Origin: Oscillatoriales cyanobacterium CG2_30_44_21
GTDB taxonomy: Bacteria > Cyanobacteriota > Cyanobacteriia > Pseudanabaenales > Pseudanabaenaceae
DNA length: 43,933 nucleotides
Assembly: GCA_001873375.1 (NCBI GenBank)
Contig: MNZA01000196.1
Coordinates: forward strand, 1-43,933
Direction of reading: 5' to 3'
Part shown: piece by piece, positions 6,989-14,986 of the stretch
Layout of the letters: each line of letters starts with the position of its first letter
Position numbering within the stretch: the first letter of the stretch is position 1
Translations under genes and position numbers: made by a program
The notes under the pieces: generated by a model
What the model was told of the DNA's origin: nothing
The model's database searches: none
The model's input: only the letters and a program-made list of their open reading frames with translations

Positions 6989-8654
6989 GATTTATCTCCA
7001 ACTGATCAAGATTAGAAACTAAGGGTTCATCTTTGCCATAGCCATATGGTTCGGAAATTACAATCGGTAACTCATCATAGTTCTCATGGGATGGTGGCGA
7101 AGAAATTAGCCATTCCAAACCGATCGCCCGCCACGGATTTTTAGGAGCCTTTTCGCCCTGTACCCAAGAGCCAATCATGTTGAGCAAAAATGGCAATGTC
7201 GATACGCCTAAGAGAAAGCCACCTAAACTGGCAATCACATTCCAGAAGGCAAACTCTGGATCGTAGGAGGCAACGCGGCGCGGCATTCCTTGCAAACCGA
7301 GTGGGTGCATCGGAAAGAAACAGGCATTCGTACCGATAAAGGTGAGAACGAAATGCAGCTTTCCTAAACCTTCAGAATACATTCTCCCTGTCATCTTGGG
7401 GAACCAGTGATAGAGCGCTGCATAGATGCCGAGAACCGTTGCGCCGTAAATTACATAATGGAAATGTCCCACCACAAAATATGTGTTATTTACATGAATA
7501 TCTACAGGTACAGCCGCCAGCATAATCCCTGTAATTCCCGCAAATACAAACATCACCAGCGCTCCCAATCCAAATAACATTGCTGTATTTAGCTTGATCT
7601 TGCCACCCCAGATCGTGGCGACCCATGCAAAAACTTTAATGCCTGTCGGTACAGAAATTAACATCGTAGTCGCCATAAAAATCATCCGCATCCAGCTAGG
7701 TGTGCCACTAGCAAACATATGATGCACCCAGACAACGCCGCTCAGTCCCGTAATAACTAATGAAGAAACTGCCACGACTTTGTACCCGAACAGGGGCTTG
7801 CGGGCATATACAGGAAAAATCTCGGAGAAAACCCCAAATATGGGCAGAATAATCACATAGACGGCAGGATGAGAATAGAACCAGAAAAAATGTTGAAAGA
7901 GAACGGGGTCACCGCCTTTGGCTGGATCGAAAAAGCTAGTCCCAAAAGTTAAGTCCGATAACAGCATCACCGCTCCTGCGGTCAGGGCAGGCAATCCAAA
8001 TAACTGAATAAGCTGCGCGGCAAGGACTGTCCACACAAACACAGGCATTTTGAACCAAGTCATGCCTGTGGTTCGCATTCGGAAAATCGTGGTTACGAAG
8101 TTAATCGCGCCCATAATCGAAGCCACACCCGAAATCGCTACCGCTAATAACCACAGGAACTGACCATTGACAATATTACCCGTAGGATTTTGCAAGCTCA
8201 CAGGCGGATAAGCCCACCAGCCCGATTGCGCCGAACCTCCAGGCACAAAAAAGCTTGCCATCAGGATAATCCCAAATACAGGAACCATCCAGAAGGCGAT
8301 CGCATTTAATTTAGGAAAAGCCATATCACGAGCGCCGATCATCAATGGCACTAAGTAATTGGATAAACCTAGTAAGACGGGAAATGTCCAGAGAAACAAC
8401 ATGATCGTGCCATGCATCGTGAACATGGAGTTATAGACTGCGCGATCGACCAGATCCGATTCAGGGGTAATCAGTTCACCCCGAATTACCATCGCCAACA
8501 CGCCGCCAATCAGAAAGAAGATAAAGGAAGTGACGATATACTGAATCCCAATCACTTTATGATCGGTACTAAACCCAAAAAATCGCCGCCAGTCTTCGGG
8601 TTGCTCAGACTGCGGTGGCAGATCAGCGATCGCATCAATAGAAATGTTTGTCAT
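6975..8654 (-). CDS. ctaD: Heme-copper oxidase subunit I (ARTO type)
   Basis: This 559-residue protein is the catalytic subunit that reduces O2 to water at a heme-CuB centre. Visible landmarks are TMHGTIMLFLW (low-spin heme ligand), HFFWFYSHPAVYVIILP (CuB His and the cross-linked Tyr; the FYSHP sequence is A2-like, with no Glu in this helix), VWVHHMF (CuB His pair) and VVGHFHYVIYG (heme ligands). About 12 membrane spans are evident. All metal ligands are intact. Subunit III overlaps its 3' end. Upstream, three small genes separate it from subunit II, an unusual break in this operon. Confidence 0.96.
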   Translation of the reverse strand: MTNISIDAIADLPPQSEQPEDWRRFFGFSTDHKVIGIQYIVTSFIFFLIGGVLAMVIRGELITPESDLVDRAVYNSMFTMHGTIMLFLWTFPVLLGLSNYLVPLMIGARDMAFPKLNAIAFWMVPVFGIILMASFFVPGGSAQSGWWAYPPVSLQNPTGNIVNGQFLWLLAVAISGVASIMGAINFVTTIFRMRTTGMTWFKMPVFVWTVLAAQLIQLFGLPALTAGAVMLLSDLTFGTSFFDPAKGGDPVLFQHFFWFYSHPAVYVIILPIFGVFSEIFPVYARKPLFGYKVVAVSSLVITGLSGVVWVHHMFASGTPSWMRMIFMATTMLISVPTGIKVFAWVATIWGGKIKLNTAMLFGLGALVMFVFAGITGIMLAAVPVDIHVNNTYFVVGHFHYVIYGATVLGIYAALYHWFPKMTGRMYSEGLGKLHFVLTFIGTNACFFPMHPLGLQGMPRRVASYDPEFAFWNVIASLGGFLLGVSTLPFLLNMIGSWVQGEKAPKNPWRAIGLEWLISSPPSHENYDELPIVISEPYGYGKDEPLVSNLDQLEINHATS

Positions 8655-8698
8655 GATTTATTTATAAGTTGAAAAAATATAATGGCTGAACTTTATTT

Positions 8699-9118
8699 CT
8701 ATGTCCGTTTAGGGCAGACTTCAAATTCAGAACTCGCCCGAAAGAAACAGACATCAAATTCAAAGAAGAAATTAGCCTGCCCCAATATTAAAGGCACATT
8801 CGGTGCTTGTGTCCAAGCAAATGCGAGATTAACAGTGGAGAATGAGCTAACTTGAGCATCAACAACGACTGCACGAGCTTCAAAACGAGCCAAGTTCCCT
8901 GCTAATAGAACTGAGAGAGTTTCATCCTCCCAGATTAAGCCCAGTTGTAGCCCTAAGTCGTATGGCAAAACGTTAACGCTCGCGCCTGTATCTAATAACC
9001 CTTCGGTGTTCAGGGATTTACCATTAGAAATAAGCGTCAAAGGCAAATATGGCATTCGATCAACCATGCCAAGACTGCTATCAATAATTTTGTAGGAAAA
9101 TTTTTGAGCGTTAACCAT
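8699..9118 (-). CDS. Clan AA (retropepsin-like) aspartic protease
   Basis: The 139-residue protein has the single catalytic motif LLDTGASVNVLP with D43, followed by a second conserved strand VPLILGQANFF. Bacterial single-domain proteases of this type are expected to work as dimers. It overlaps the small upstream gene by eight bases, forming a two-gene unit frequently seen in cyanobacteria. The natural substrate is unknown. It sits inside an otherwise standard oxidase operon without an obvious functional link. Confidence 0.75.
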   Translation of the reverse strand: MVNAQKFSYKIIDSSLGMVDRMPYLPLTLISNGKSLNTEGLLDTGASVNVLPYDLGLQLGLIWEDETLSVLLAGNLARFEARAVVVDAQVSSFSTVNLAFAWTQAPNVPLILGQANFFFEFDVCFFRASSEFEVCPKRT

Positions 9119-9329
9119 GTTGTTCCTGCTGTTTTGTCTCCAGAAGATTCATCAAAACATTAGCAGCCTCAGAGCAGTTATAGGGCGACCAAACTGGATA
9201 CTCTTGATTCGCAATGAAGAAGTTTGGTTCTTCGTCTTTAACAAGTGATTTTGCCAGAAATTCCATCAATCGAAGCTTGTCAATTTTTGGAAGTTCTTGG
9301 ACTTGTGACATAAGTTCAATGAGTGGCAT
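9111..9329 (-). CDS. Small conserved-type protein, partner of the aspartic protease
   Basis: This 72-residue protein starts MPLIELMSQVQELPKIDKLRLMEFLAKSL, an amphipathic helical region like the N-termini of many small cyanobacterial proteins that precede PIN or protease genes. The remainder (YPVWSPYNCSEAANVLMNLLE) is not recognised. It overlaps the protease gene by eight bases, so the two are probably co-translated. An antitoxin-like or chaperone role is a guess only. Confidence 0.6.
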   Translation of the reverse strand: MPLIELMSQVQELPKIDKLRLMEFLAKSLVKDEEPNFFIANQEYPVWSPYNCSEAANVLMNLLETKQQEQHG

Positions 9330-9375
9330 TTAAGACTCTCCGAATCTGAAGTTGGATAAAAAGGCTGGGATAGTA

Positions 9376-9708
9376 CTAGCAAGCTAAAGCAAAAACCTTT
9401 AAAGGCACAAGAGCTTTATGAAGCACACTGGGCTTGGCATTTAGATATATCTCACGGCAATTGCTCTCGTTATACCCAACTACGACAGATCCTATTGTTG
9501 TGCCAACATCGGGATACATTTCCTGACTCATCTTACCTTCGTCTAGAAAATCAGGGATTTTAATTAGACCTTTAACTAAGGGTTCATCAATTTTCACAAA
9601 AACACCAAAAGGCGCATGAAATTCAACTGTACCTTGCACAAAATAACCTAGTTTGTATTTTGATTTAACTTGTTCCCAACTGTTACTATCCATAATGTTT
9701 TCGGACAT
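9376..9708 (-). CDS. S1 RNA-binding domain-like protein
   Basis: The 110-residue protein contains one S1-type OB fold: residues 18-85 run KLGYFVQGTVEFHAPFGVFV, then KIDEPLVKGLIKIPDF and a final strand GSVVVGYN. The GxV...PFGVFV spacing is typical of S1 domains that bind single-stranded RNA. The first part of the frame includes a short lead before the domain. It lies 17 bases downstream of oxidase subunit II on the same strand. Its role next to an oxidase is unclear. Confidence 0.65.
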   Translation of the reverse strand: MSENIMDSNSWEQVKSKYKLGYFVQGTVEFHAPFGVFVKIDEPLVKGLIKIPDFLDEGKMSQEMYPDVGTTIGSVVVGYNESNCREIYLNAKPSVLHKALVPLKVFALAC

Positions 9709-9724
9709 CAGGTGGTTTCCATAG

Positions 9725-10606
9725 TTAATTGGAATAATTCACCACAGGCGGAGCGGCAGGTACAACCGTTGCCCAATTGGAGTCATTGGCGCGTTTAGCA
9801 TATTCACTGGCGGCGCGATTATAGGCAACAGTAGGAACGGCGCTAGAAGCATCCGCTAACCATTGCTGATAGTCTTCAGGGGACTGCACCACCACATCGG
9901 TTTGCATCGCCGCAAAATAAGTGCCACTATATTGGGAATCGCGCAACCGATATTTGCCTTCACGAATAGGCGTAAATTCAAAATCGATCACCCGTCCAGG
10001 GATCGCATCCTGTTTTAGACGGAAGGCGGGAATATAGAAGCCGTGAATGACATCGGCGGAATGCAGTGCTAACTTCACACGCTTGTTATTGGGTAAATGT
10101 AATTCGGTGCTGGTGACATCGCCATAACGAAATTCCCAAGCCCATTGCCGCGAAAAGACATCGATATTTTCTGTGTCTGCGATTGCATCGGCATCGGTCA
10201 TATTTGCCGCCTCTGCTGAAGCCATCATATGCACGTGTTCCATTGGTCCTAGTATGGACATCTGGTCGTAGACTTGATAGCTGTAAGCCGCAATCCAAAT
10301 TACGAGGGCAAGGGGGATTGCTGTCCAAATAATTTCTAATTTGATATTGCCTTCGATGTTTGGACCGTCACCAACATCGTATTTTTCAGCCTGTTGAAAT
10401 AGAACCGAATAGCTCAATGTGCCAACTACGCCCAGAAAAATAAAGGTTCCCAATGTCACCAAAAAACTGAATAGCCGATCCACTAGTACGGATTCGGCGG
10501 AAGCTTGGGGAGGCAGCCATGTGTAGGCAGCTTGTCCCATCCAGAGACTAGCCAGCGCGATCGCGATCGCAATCCCACCTAAAGTTAAAATCGTGCGAAG
10601 TTTCAT
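9725..10606 (-). CDS. ctaC: Oxidase subunit II lacking the CuA centre (ARTO, quinol-oxidase type)
   Basis: The 293-residue protein has two N-terminal membrane spans and a periplasmic cupredoxin domain. A normal subunit II carries the CuA motif C-x-E-x-C-G-x-x-H-x-x-M. Here the same stretch reads DSQYSGTYFAAM (residues 223-234), so both Cys, the Glu and the His are replaced by D, S, Q and F. I confirmed this on the DNA at 9905-9940. The earlier conserved IHGFYIPAF is kept. Loss of CuA is the known feature of CtaCII of the cyanobacterial alternative respiratory terminal oxidase, thought to take electrons from quinol rather than cytochrome c or plastocyanin. The upstream gene ends two bases before this start. 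Confidence 0.95.
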   Translation of the reverse strand: MKLRTILTLGGIAIAIALASLWMGQAAYTWLPPQASAESVLVDRLFSFLVTLGTFIFLGVVGTLSYSVLFQQAEKYDVGDGPNIEGNIKLEIIWTAIPLALVIWIAAYSYQVYDQMSILGPMEHVHMMASAEAANMTDADAIADTENIDVFSRQWAWEFRYGDVTSTELHLPNNKRVKLALHSADVIHGFYIPAFRLKQDAIPGRVIDFEFTPIREGKYRLRDSQYSGTYFAAMQTDVVVQSPEDYQQWLADASSAVPTVAYNRAASEYAKRANDSNWATVVPAAPPVVNYSN

Positions 10607-10608
10607 GA

Positions 10609-11214
10609 TTATCCCTGTAGCGAATTAAGATCTTGACCCATGCGTAACAGGCGATCAGCGGTGATATGCACTCCAAACTCTGAAGCAAGCTGTGCGCCTA
10701 AAGTGCCGTGACCGAACATGATCCCGAAGATGAATAGCCCCGCGACAAGATAACTCCACTGCACTTGCTGCCCCATATCCTTGCGCCAAAGAAAGCGCTG
10801 AAAGCCTCGCCAGATGGTCATACCCACGATTAGGGCTAATAAAATCACGCCACCCACACCATGCCAAATCATCGTTTCCATTGCTTGAAATCCCCAAGCA
10901 CTCTTGACATTCTGATCGGGCGTGGCGAGAAGAATTTCGTAAAAACCCGCCGCCACGGTAAAGAAGGTGACAATTGAGGCAGCAACCATGTTGTACCAGC
11001 CGACATCAAAAAAGTTCGATCGCGCCGCAGGGATCGCCATAAATTTGAATATTGGCTTTTCCAAAACAAAAAATACGCCGACAAGATCGAAGCTGATCGC
11101 CACAATAAACAAACCCAAAGTCATGTGAACCAGATTGGGATGAATTGGCACGATGTAAGGTAAACCGTTTGTGCCAAGCTGACTTCCCAATTGATCGATA
11201 AGTTCTGTATTCAT
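10609..11214 (-). CDS. DUF2231 membrane protein of the oxidase operon
   Basis: The 201-residue protein has four or five membrane spans and the DUF2231 signature HPNLVHMTLGLF near the N-terminus; conserved His residues recur in WHGVGG and GHGTLGAQ. DUF2231 proteins commonly precede ctaC in cyanobacterial oxidase operons. A heme-binding or electron-transfer role has been supposed but is not shown here. It overlaps the preceding DUF2231 gene as ATGA (11211-11214), and its end is two bases before ctaC, so the three genes form one transcription unit. Confidence 0.82.
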   Translation of the reverse strand: MNTELIDQLGSQLGTNGLPYIVPIHPNLVHMTLGLFIVAISFDLVGVFFVLEKPIFKFMAIPAARSNFFDVGWYNMVAASIVTFFTVAAGFYEILLATPDQNVKSAWGFQAMETMIWHGVGGVILLALIVGMTIWRGFQRFLWRKDMGQQVQWSYLVAGLFIFGIMFGHGTLGAQLASEFGVHITADRLLRMGQDLNSLQG

Positions 11215-11711
11215 TTCAAACTCGCCTCACGCAATGCTTCAACCACAGGAACCGTATGTAAACCATATACCCAAACTAACAAGTCACCTAAATAAACTTG
11301 AAATATAACTATGCCTGTCAGTAATACTCCTGCTCCAAGAAAAGCGATCGGTAGTTTCTTGGGATCGCGCAGTCGCAACACATAGCGCCATCCTGTAATC
11401 GCGGCGATGATCCCCGAAAGTGACCAGCCAATAATTGTATGTAAATTTAAAGTTGAGGCAACGCCCGCGTATGGTTCAGCCAGTCCCGCCTCCACCTGAC
11501 CAAAAATAATGGCGATAAAAATAGAAATCGTGGCAAAGAATAAATTCCACCAACTTACTTCGTATAGCCGCGTATTACGGCTGAAGTAGCCGATCGCATC
11601 ACATACCACTGCAAATAAGACCATCGCAATTACAAAATGCACCACGATCGGATGGATCGTGTCAGGATATGGCAGATTATGGTCATTTAACGGCGGAAGG
11701 TATTCCAGCAT
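11211..11711 (-). CDS. DUF2231 membrane protein, first gene of the oxidase operon
   Basis: The protein is about 166 residues with four membrane spans. It carries the HPIVVHFVIAMVLFA signature of DUF2231 and a second conserved LHTIIGW. The ATG at 11711 gives MLEYLPPLNDHNLPYPDTIHP; a GTG five codons upstream (11726) is possible. It is probably a paralog of the next gene, and the pair suggests a heteromeric membrane accessory of the oxidase. Confidence 0.8.
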   Translation of the reverse strand: MLEYLPPLNDHNLPYPDTIHPIVVHFVIAMVLFAVVCDAIGYFSRNTRLYEVSWWNLFFATISIFIAIIFGQVEAGLAEPYAGVASTLNLHTIIGWSLSGIIAAITGWRYVLRLRDPKKLPIAFLGAGVLLTGIVIFQVYLGDLLVWVYGLHTVPVVEALREASLK

Positions 11712-11773
11712 AGAATTTGTCAACACTCAATGAAGGATTTTCGTATGCTGCTATTTTAGGCTAAACCAATGAT

Positions 11774-11944
11774 ATGGCGATCGCTATGTCCCTAGATTCA
11801 GAAATTCCCAATGCGATCGCAAGATCTACAAAAGACCTAGTAAAGTTCTTACTCCCAGAATTTCTCCAAAAATTTATTAACAAGTCAAGGCGAAAAATTT
11901 CGGGAAGCGTAGATCTTATGCATAAGTATTCAGCAGTAAACTAA
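11774..11944 (+). CDS. Possible small protein, 56 residues
   Basis: An ATG frame between the divergent oxidase operon and carA encodes MAIAMSLDSEIPN followed by an amphipathic stretch (STKDLVKFLLPEFLQKFINK) and a basic tail. I do not recognise it, and no clear ribosome-binding site precedes it. It may be a real small protein, an old gene fragment, or chance. Confidence 0.25.
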   Translation: MAIAMSLDSEIPNAIARSTKDLVKFLLPEFLQKFINKSRRKISGSVDLMHKYSAVN

Positions 11945-11991
11945 TTAAGATTAATTCTTGTGACCTAGATAACGTTTAGAATGATCGCAAG

Positions 11992-12021
11992 TGTCCACAA
12001 TAAGTATTTGAATAGTGGACA
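11992..12021. promoter_or_regulatory. Inverted repeat TGTCCAC/GTGGACA upstream of carA
   Basis: Seven-base arms separated by 16 bases end 24 bases before the carA start. The position suits an operator or a leader hairpin. No T run follows it, so it is not a terminator. Confidence 0.35.
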
Positions 12022-12045
12022 GCAACGAACGAGTATTTTGAAGAT

Positions 12046-13218
12046 ATGGCAACAAAGCAAGCAGCAATTTTGGTCTTGGCGGATGGTACTTGTTACCGTG
12101 GCTATACGTTTGGCGCATCAGGAACTGCGATCGGTGAAGTGGTATTTAATACAGGCATGACTGGCTACCAAGAGGTCATGACCGATCCTAGCTACCGAGG
12201 TCAAATTGTCACCTTTACCTGCCCTGAACTTGGCAACACAGGCGTAACTCCTGAAGATGATGAGTCTGATCGCCCTCAAGTGCGTGGCGTGATTGCTCGT
12301 AATATTACGGCAGTACCGAGCAACTGGCGATCGCGTCAGTCTCTGCCTGATTATCTAAAGGCGCACAACGTGGTGGGCATTGCGGGGATTGACACGCGGG
12401 CGCTTACCCGTAAGTTGCGATCACTAGGCGCGATGAATGGTGGCATTTCCACAGAAATTCTTGATCCTGAAGTGCTACTAGCTCAAGTCATAGCCGCTCC
12501 TTCAATGCAAGGTCAAAACCTCGCCCAAGCTGCCTCAACTGATCGCATTTATGAATGGACAGAAAAGACCATTGCCGAATGGGAATTTGTGGAACCATCA
12601 CAGTTAACTGGCGAAGCATTAACAGTTGTGGCGATCGATTTTGGCGTGAAGCGAAATATTCTGCGCCGCCTCGCCAGCTACGGCTGTCGGGTAATCGTTG
12701 TGCCTGCGGACACGCCTGCCGAAAAGATTCTTGCTTACAACCCTGATGGGATCTTTTTGTCTAACGGCCCAGGAGATCCTGCGGCAGTTACTCAAGGCAT
12801 CGAAACCGCTAAAACTTTATTGGCTGCCGATAAACCCATGTTTGGCATTTGCCTAGGACATCAGATTTTAGGCTTATCAATGGGTGGTGACACCTTCAAG
12901 CTCAAGTTTGGACATCGTGGTTTAAACCAACCTGCTCAAAATCAAGCCGAAAACGCCGATCGCCGCGTGGAAATCACTAGCCAAAATCATGGCTTCGCGC
13001 TCACAGGTGAATCCTTTGATGAGTCGTTGGCAAAGCTGACCCACATCAACCTCAATGATCGCACTGTTGCTGGGTTAGAGCATAAAACTTTACCCATCTT
13101 CTCGGTGCAGTATCATCCAGAGGCAAGCCCCGGACCTCACGATGCTGACTATCTTTTTGAGCGCTTTGTGAACTCCATGCACGAGCATAAAAATAGCTCT
13201 AAGCAAGTCGCCGCTTAA
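12046..13218 (+). CDS. carA: Carbamoyl-phosphate synthase small (glutaminase) subunit
   Basis: CarA hydrolyses glutamine and channels ammonia to the large subunit CarB for carbamoyl phosphate, feeding arginine and pyrimidine synthesis. The N-terminal half holds the small-chain domain ([31 protein letters not shown]). The C-terminal half is a class-I glutamine amidotransferase with the nucleophile C269 in [11 protein letters not shown] and the catalytic His-Glu in [13 protein letters not shown]. The 390-residue length is normal. carB is not adjacent, as usual in cyanobacteria. Confidence 0.97.
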   Translation: MATKQAAILVLADGTCYRGYTFGASGTAIGEVVFNTGMTGYQEVMTDPSYRGQIVTFTCPELGNTGVTPEDDESDRPQVRGVIARNITAVPSNWRSRQSLPDYLKAHNVVGIAGIDTRALTRKLRSLGAMNGGISTEILDPEVLLAQVIAAPSMQGQNLAQAASTDRIYEWTEKTIAEWEFVEPSQLTGEALTVVAIDFGVKRNILRRLASYGCRVIVVPADTPAEKILAYNPDGIFLSNGPGDPAAVTQGIETAKTLLAADKPMFGICLGHQILGLSMGGDTFKLKFGHRGLNQPAQNQAENADRRVEITSQNHGFALTGESFDESLAKLTHINLNDRTVAGLEHKTLPIFSVQYHPEASPGPHDADYLFERFVNSMHEHKNSSKQVAA

Positions 13219-13243
13219 TTTACAGCGCTTTGCGCTCAATTCT

Positions 13244-13302
13244 GAACAAATAATAATTTTGAAAGCGTTGCTTTGCAACGCTTTCAAAATTATTATTTGT
13301 TC
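13244..13302. repeat. 59-nt perfect palindrome, GCGTTGC core
   Basis: Twenty-eight-base arms around a TTT loop. The inner TTTTGAAAGCGTTGC is shared with 32940-32992, while the outermost bases differ. A mini-palindrome AGCGC-TTT-GCGCT at 13224-13236 lies between it and the carA stop. Confidence 0.85.
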
Positions 13303-13310
13303 GTTTGGTC

Positions 13311-13328
13311 GGCAATTCATGAATTGCC
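13311..13328. repeat. 18-nt palindrome GGCAATTCATGAATTGCC
   Basis: A second copy of the core found inside 5721-5752, here without the outer GCGTAGA arms. Confidence 0.75.
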
Positions 13329-13376
13329 CCCAAATTTTTTGTGTCACACTCAACTAAAATCTTCTCCATAATAATC

Positions 13377-14468
13377 ATGCCAATCCCATTACCAACGCTT
13401 CCCACTGATTCTGAAGGACTTTTAAAACTTTTACGCCATAAGGAAGGAACTTGGGTGCAGTGGGGGCAAGCCTGCCAGATGCTGCAAAAGATGGGAGAGA
13501 ATTCTCTCGCAATCTTTGAGAATACGGGATTTGAGCCAATCCAGCAGAATCAGATTGTAGTCGCTTCACAGGTCTATGCCAGTCTGAAGGCGGGTGCAGC
13601 CGCCGATATTGTGCTAGCGCATTTTGAGCAAAAGGGTAGTGATATTCTCAATGAGTTGCGCGTACTCAGTCAGTCAGAGAGGGTGACTATGGCGACTTTT
13701 GCCTTAGAAAAAAATCTTGATGTTTTGGAAGCGAAGGATGTAATTAGGGCAATTAAGGAAGCTTCTTCAGTGGCGAATTTGCCAGAGGGTTTTACCCGTC
13801 ATCCTGGGGATGCGGTGGTATTACAGATTTTAAAAGCGACAGAGGGCAAGATTGACCCTCAAGAGCGCACCAGACTGATCGCAAGAGGGTTGCGATTTGC
13901 TCATAGCGAGAAAGCGCGAACTTCGATTGAAAGGCTATTGATGGATATGGCAAATCCTGTCCAGAAAAAAGCCCCTAATTTGCCCAACTTCCGTTATGAC
14001 GATGAAGATAGTATTCCTCGCATTTTGCCAGTGGTGGGAAAGTTGCCGCTATCGGTCGAGCAGTTTCAATCTGTGGCAAAAGTTGAACAACAATCTCCTT
14101 TTGGAATAGTCACGGCTGCTGATGCTGATGCTTGGGCGGCTTTGCCAGGATGGTTTATCGTTCATCAAGCGGGCGATGGCGTGGTGATTGTTTGTAATTC
14201 TGATACATTGCAGTCGGCAATCAATCGCGAAGTGACTAGTTCAGTCCGCGATCGCGCTGAGGATATTTTGATGTTAGTCGATCGCGCTCAACGGGATTGG
14301 GATGAAAATAGCTACTTTGCGATCGCCGATTCTAACAACAATCTTAGATTTGCTTGGTTTGAGACGGAGCCAGATATGAAAATTTTGGGAAAAGTAACAT
14401 TAACCCTGCGTCCCAAAAGATTTTTTGACGAGGAAGCATCTAAAGATCGCTGGCAATTTGAAGAATAA
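13377..14468 (+). CDS. raf1: RuBisCO accumulation factor 1
   Basis: Raf1 is a dimeric chaperone that acts after GroEL to assemble RuBisCO large subunits. The N-terminal alpha domain is recognisable from LLKLLRHKEGTWVQWGQACQ and FENTGFEPIQQNQIVVASQVY. A flexible linker near residues 180-205 leads to the C-terminal beta domain (RILPVVGKLPLSVEQF, then VTLTLRPKRFFDE). About 363 residues from the ATG at 13377 matches the family; a GTG 12 codons upstream (13341) is possible but gives an unusual N-terminus. The rbc genes are elsewhere. Confidence 0.9.
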   Translation: MPIPLPTLPTDSEGLLKLLRHKEGTWVQWGQACQMLQKMGENSLAIFENTGFEPIQQNQIVVASQVYASLKAGAAADIVLAHFEQKGSDILNELRVLSQSERVTMATFALEKNLDVLEAKDVIRAIKEASSVANLPEGFTRHPGDAVVLQILKATEGKIDPQERTRLIARGLRFAHSEKARTSIERLLMDMANPVQKKAPNLPNFRYDDEDSIPRILPVVGKLPLSVEQFQSVAKVEQQSPFGIVTAADADAWAALPGWFIVHQAGDGVVIVCNSDTLQSAINREVTSSVRDRAEDILMLVDRAQRDWDENSYFAIADSNNNLRFAWFETEPDMKILGKVTLTLRPKRFFDEEASKDRWQFEE

Positions 14469-14522
14469 CCATTACATTTAGAGCGTAAAGCCCTCAAACT
14501 AATACAGCGTTTTGCGCTTATG

Positions 14523-14577
14523 TAAACCCAAGAAGCTAGTGGCGGCGCGAAGCGCCGCCACTAGCTTCTTGGGTTTA
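14523..14577. repeat. 55-nt perfect palindrome, GGCGGCGC core
   Basis: Twenty-six-base arms (TAAACCCAAGAAGCTAGT outward of the core) around a GAA loop. The GGCGGCGC-GCGCCGCC core also occurs at 34250-34268 and 39490-39524. Confidence 0.85.
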
Positions 14578-14930
14578 GTTTGGCTTCATACAAGTGACTA
14601 CAGCTAGACAGATCAAATTCCATGCTTAGCAAGCCATTTGTACTGATGCTCCATTTAAAGGTGATTGGATATTGATTTATGTGGGTACTATGATTTAATA
14701 TTTGTATGCGTAGTCCTAAAGAGGTAGTAAACTTACTTGTTTAGGAGCTTGACTATGCAGAATTAGTAACCTTCAGATTAGTTTTTAACTTTCAATAGTT
14801 AAGATTATGAGATTTCGGTTATTCGGTAGATGACTGACATCAAAACGATGCAATGAATTTTGTTAAGGCAAAAATCATTGATAAGTTTGATTTTAAGTTT
14901 TTTATGACTAATGTCATGTTAATACAAGCA

Positions 14931-14964
14931 TTCCTTTCTTTTTAAGAAAGAAAGGAAATTTTTT
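14931..14964 (+). promoter_or_regulatory. Terminator-like hairpin in the leader of the surface-protein gene (attenuator candidate)
   Basis: TTCCTTTCTTT at 14931-14941 pairs with AAAGAAAGGAA at 14947-14957 over a five-base loop and is followed by six T (14959-14964). A GAGGAG ribosome-binding site begins only four bases later (14968) and the gene starts at 14987. A hairpin this close could limit transcription into the gene or gate ribosome access. Confidence 0.4.
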
Positions 14965-14986
14965 AATGAGGAGTAACTAAGAATTT

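Larger units (their letters stand above)
14469..14986. other. Long leader/intergenic region before the surface-protein gene
   Basis: These 518 bases hold a mini-palindrome AGCG-TTTTG-CGCT (14507-14519), the long palindrome at 14523-14577, about 350 AT-rich bases with no convincing gene, and a hairpin plus T run at 14931-14964 close to the next start. The length and structure suggest a regulated 5' leader. Confidence 0.5.

Noticed and set aside
6975-10606. Cytochrome c oxidase (caa3-type)
   Set aside because: Subunit II lacks every CuA-binding Cys, Glu and His needed to accept electrons from a cytochrome or plastocyanin.
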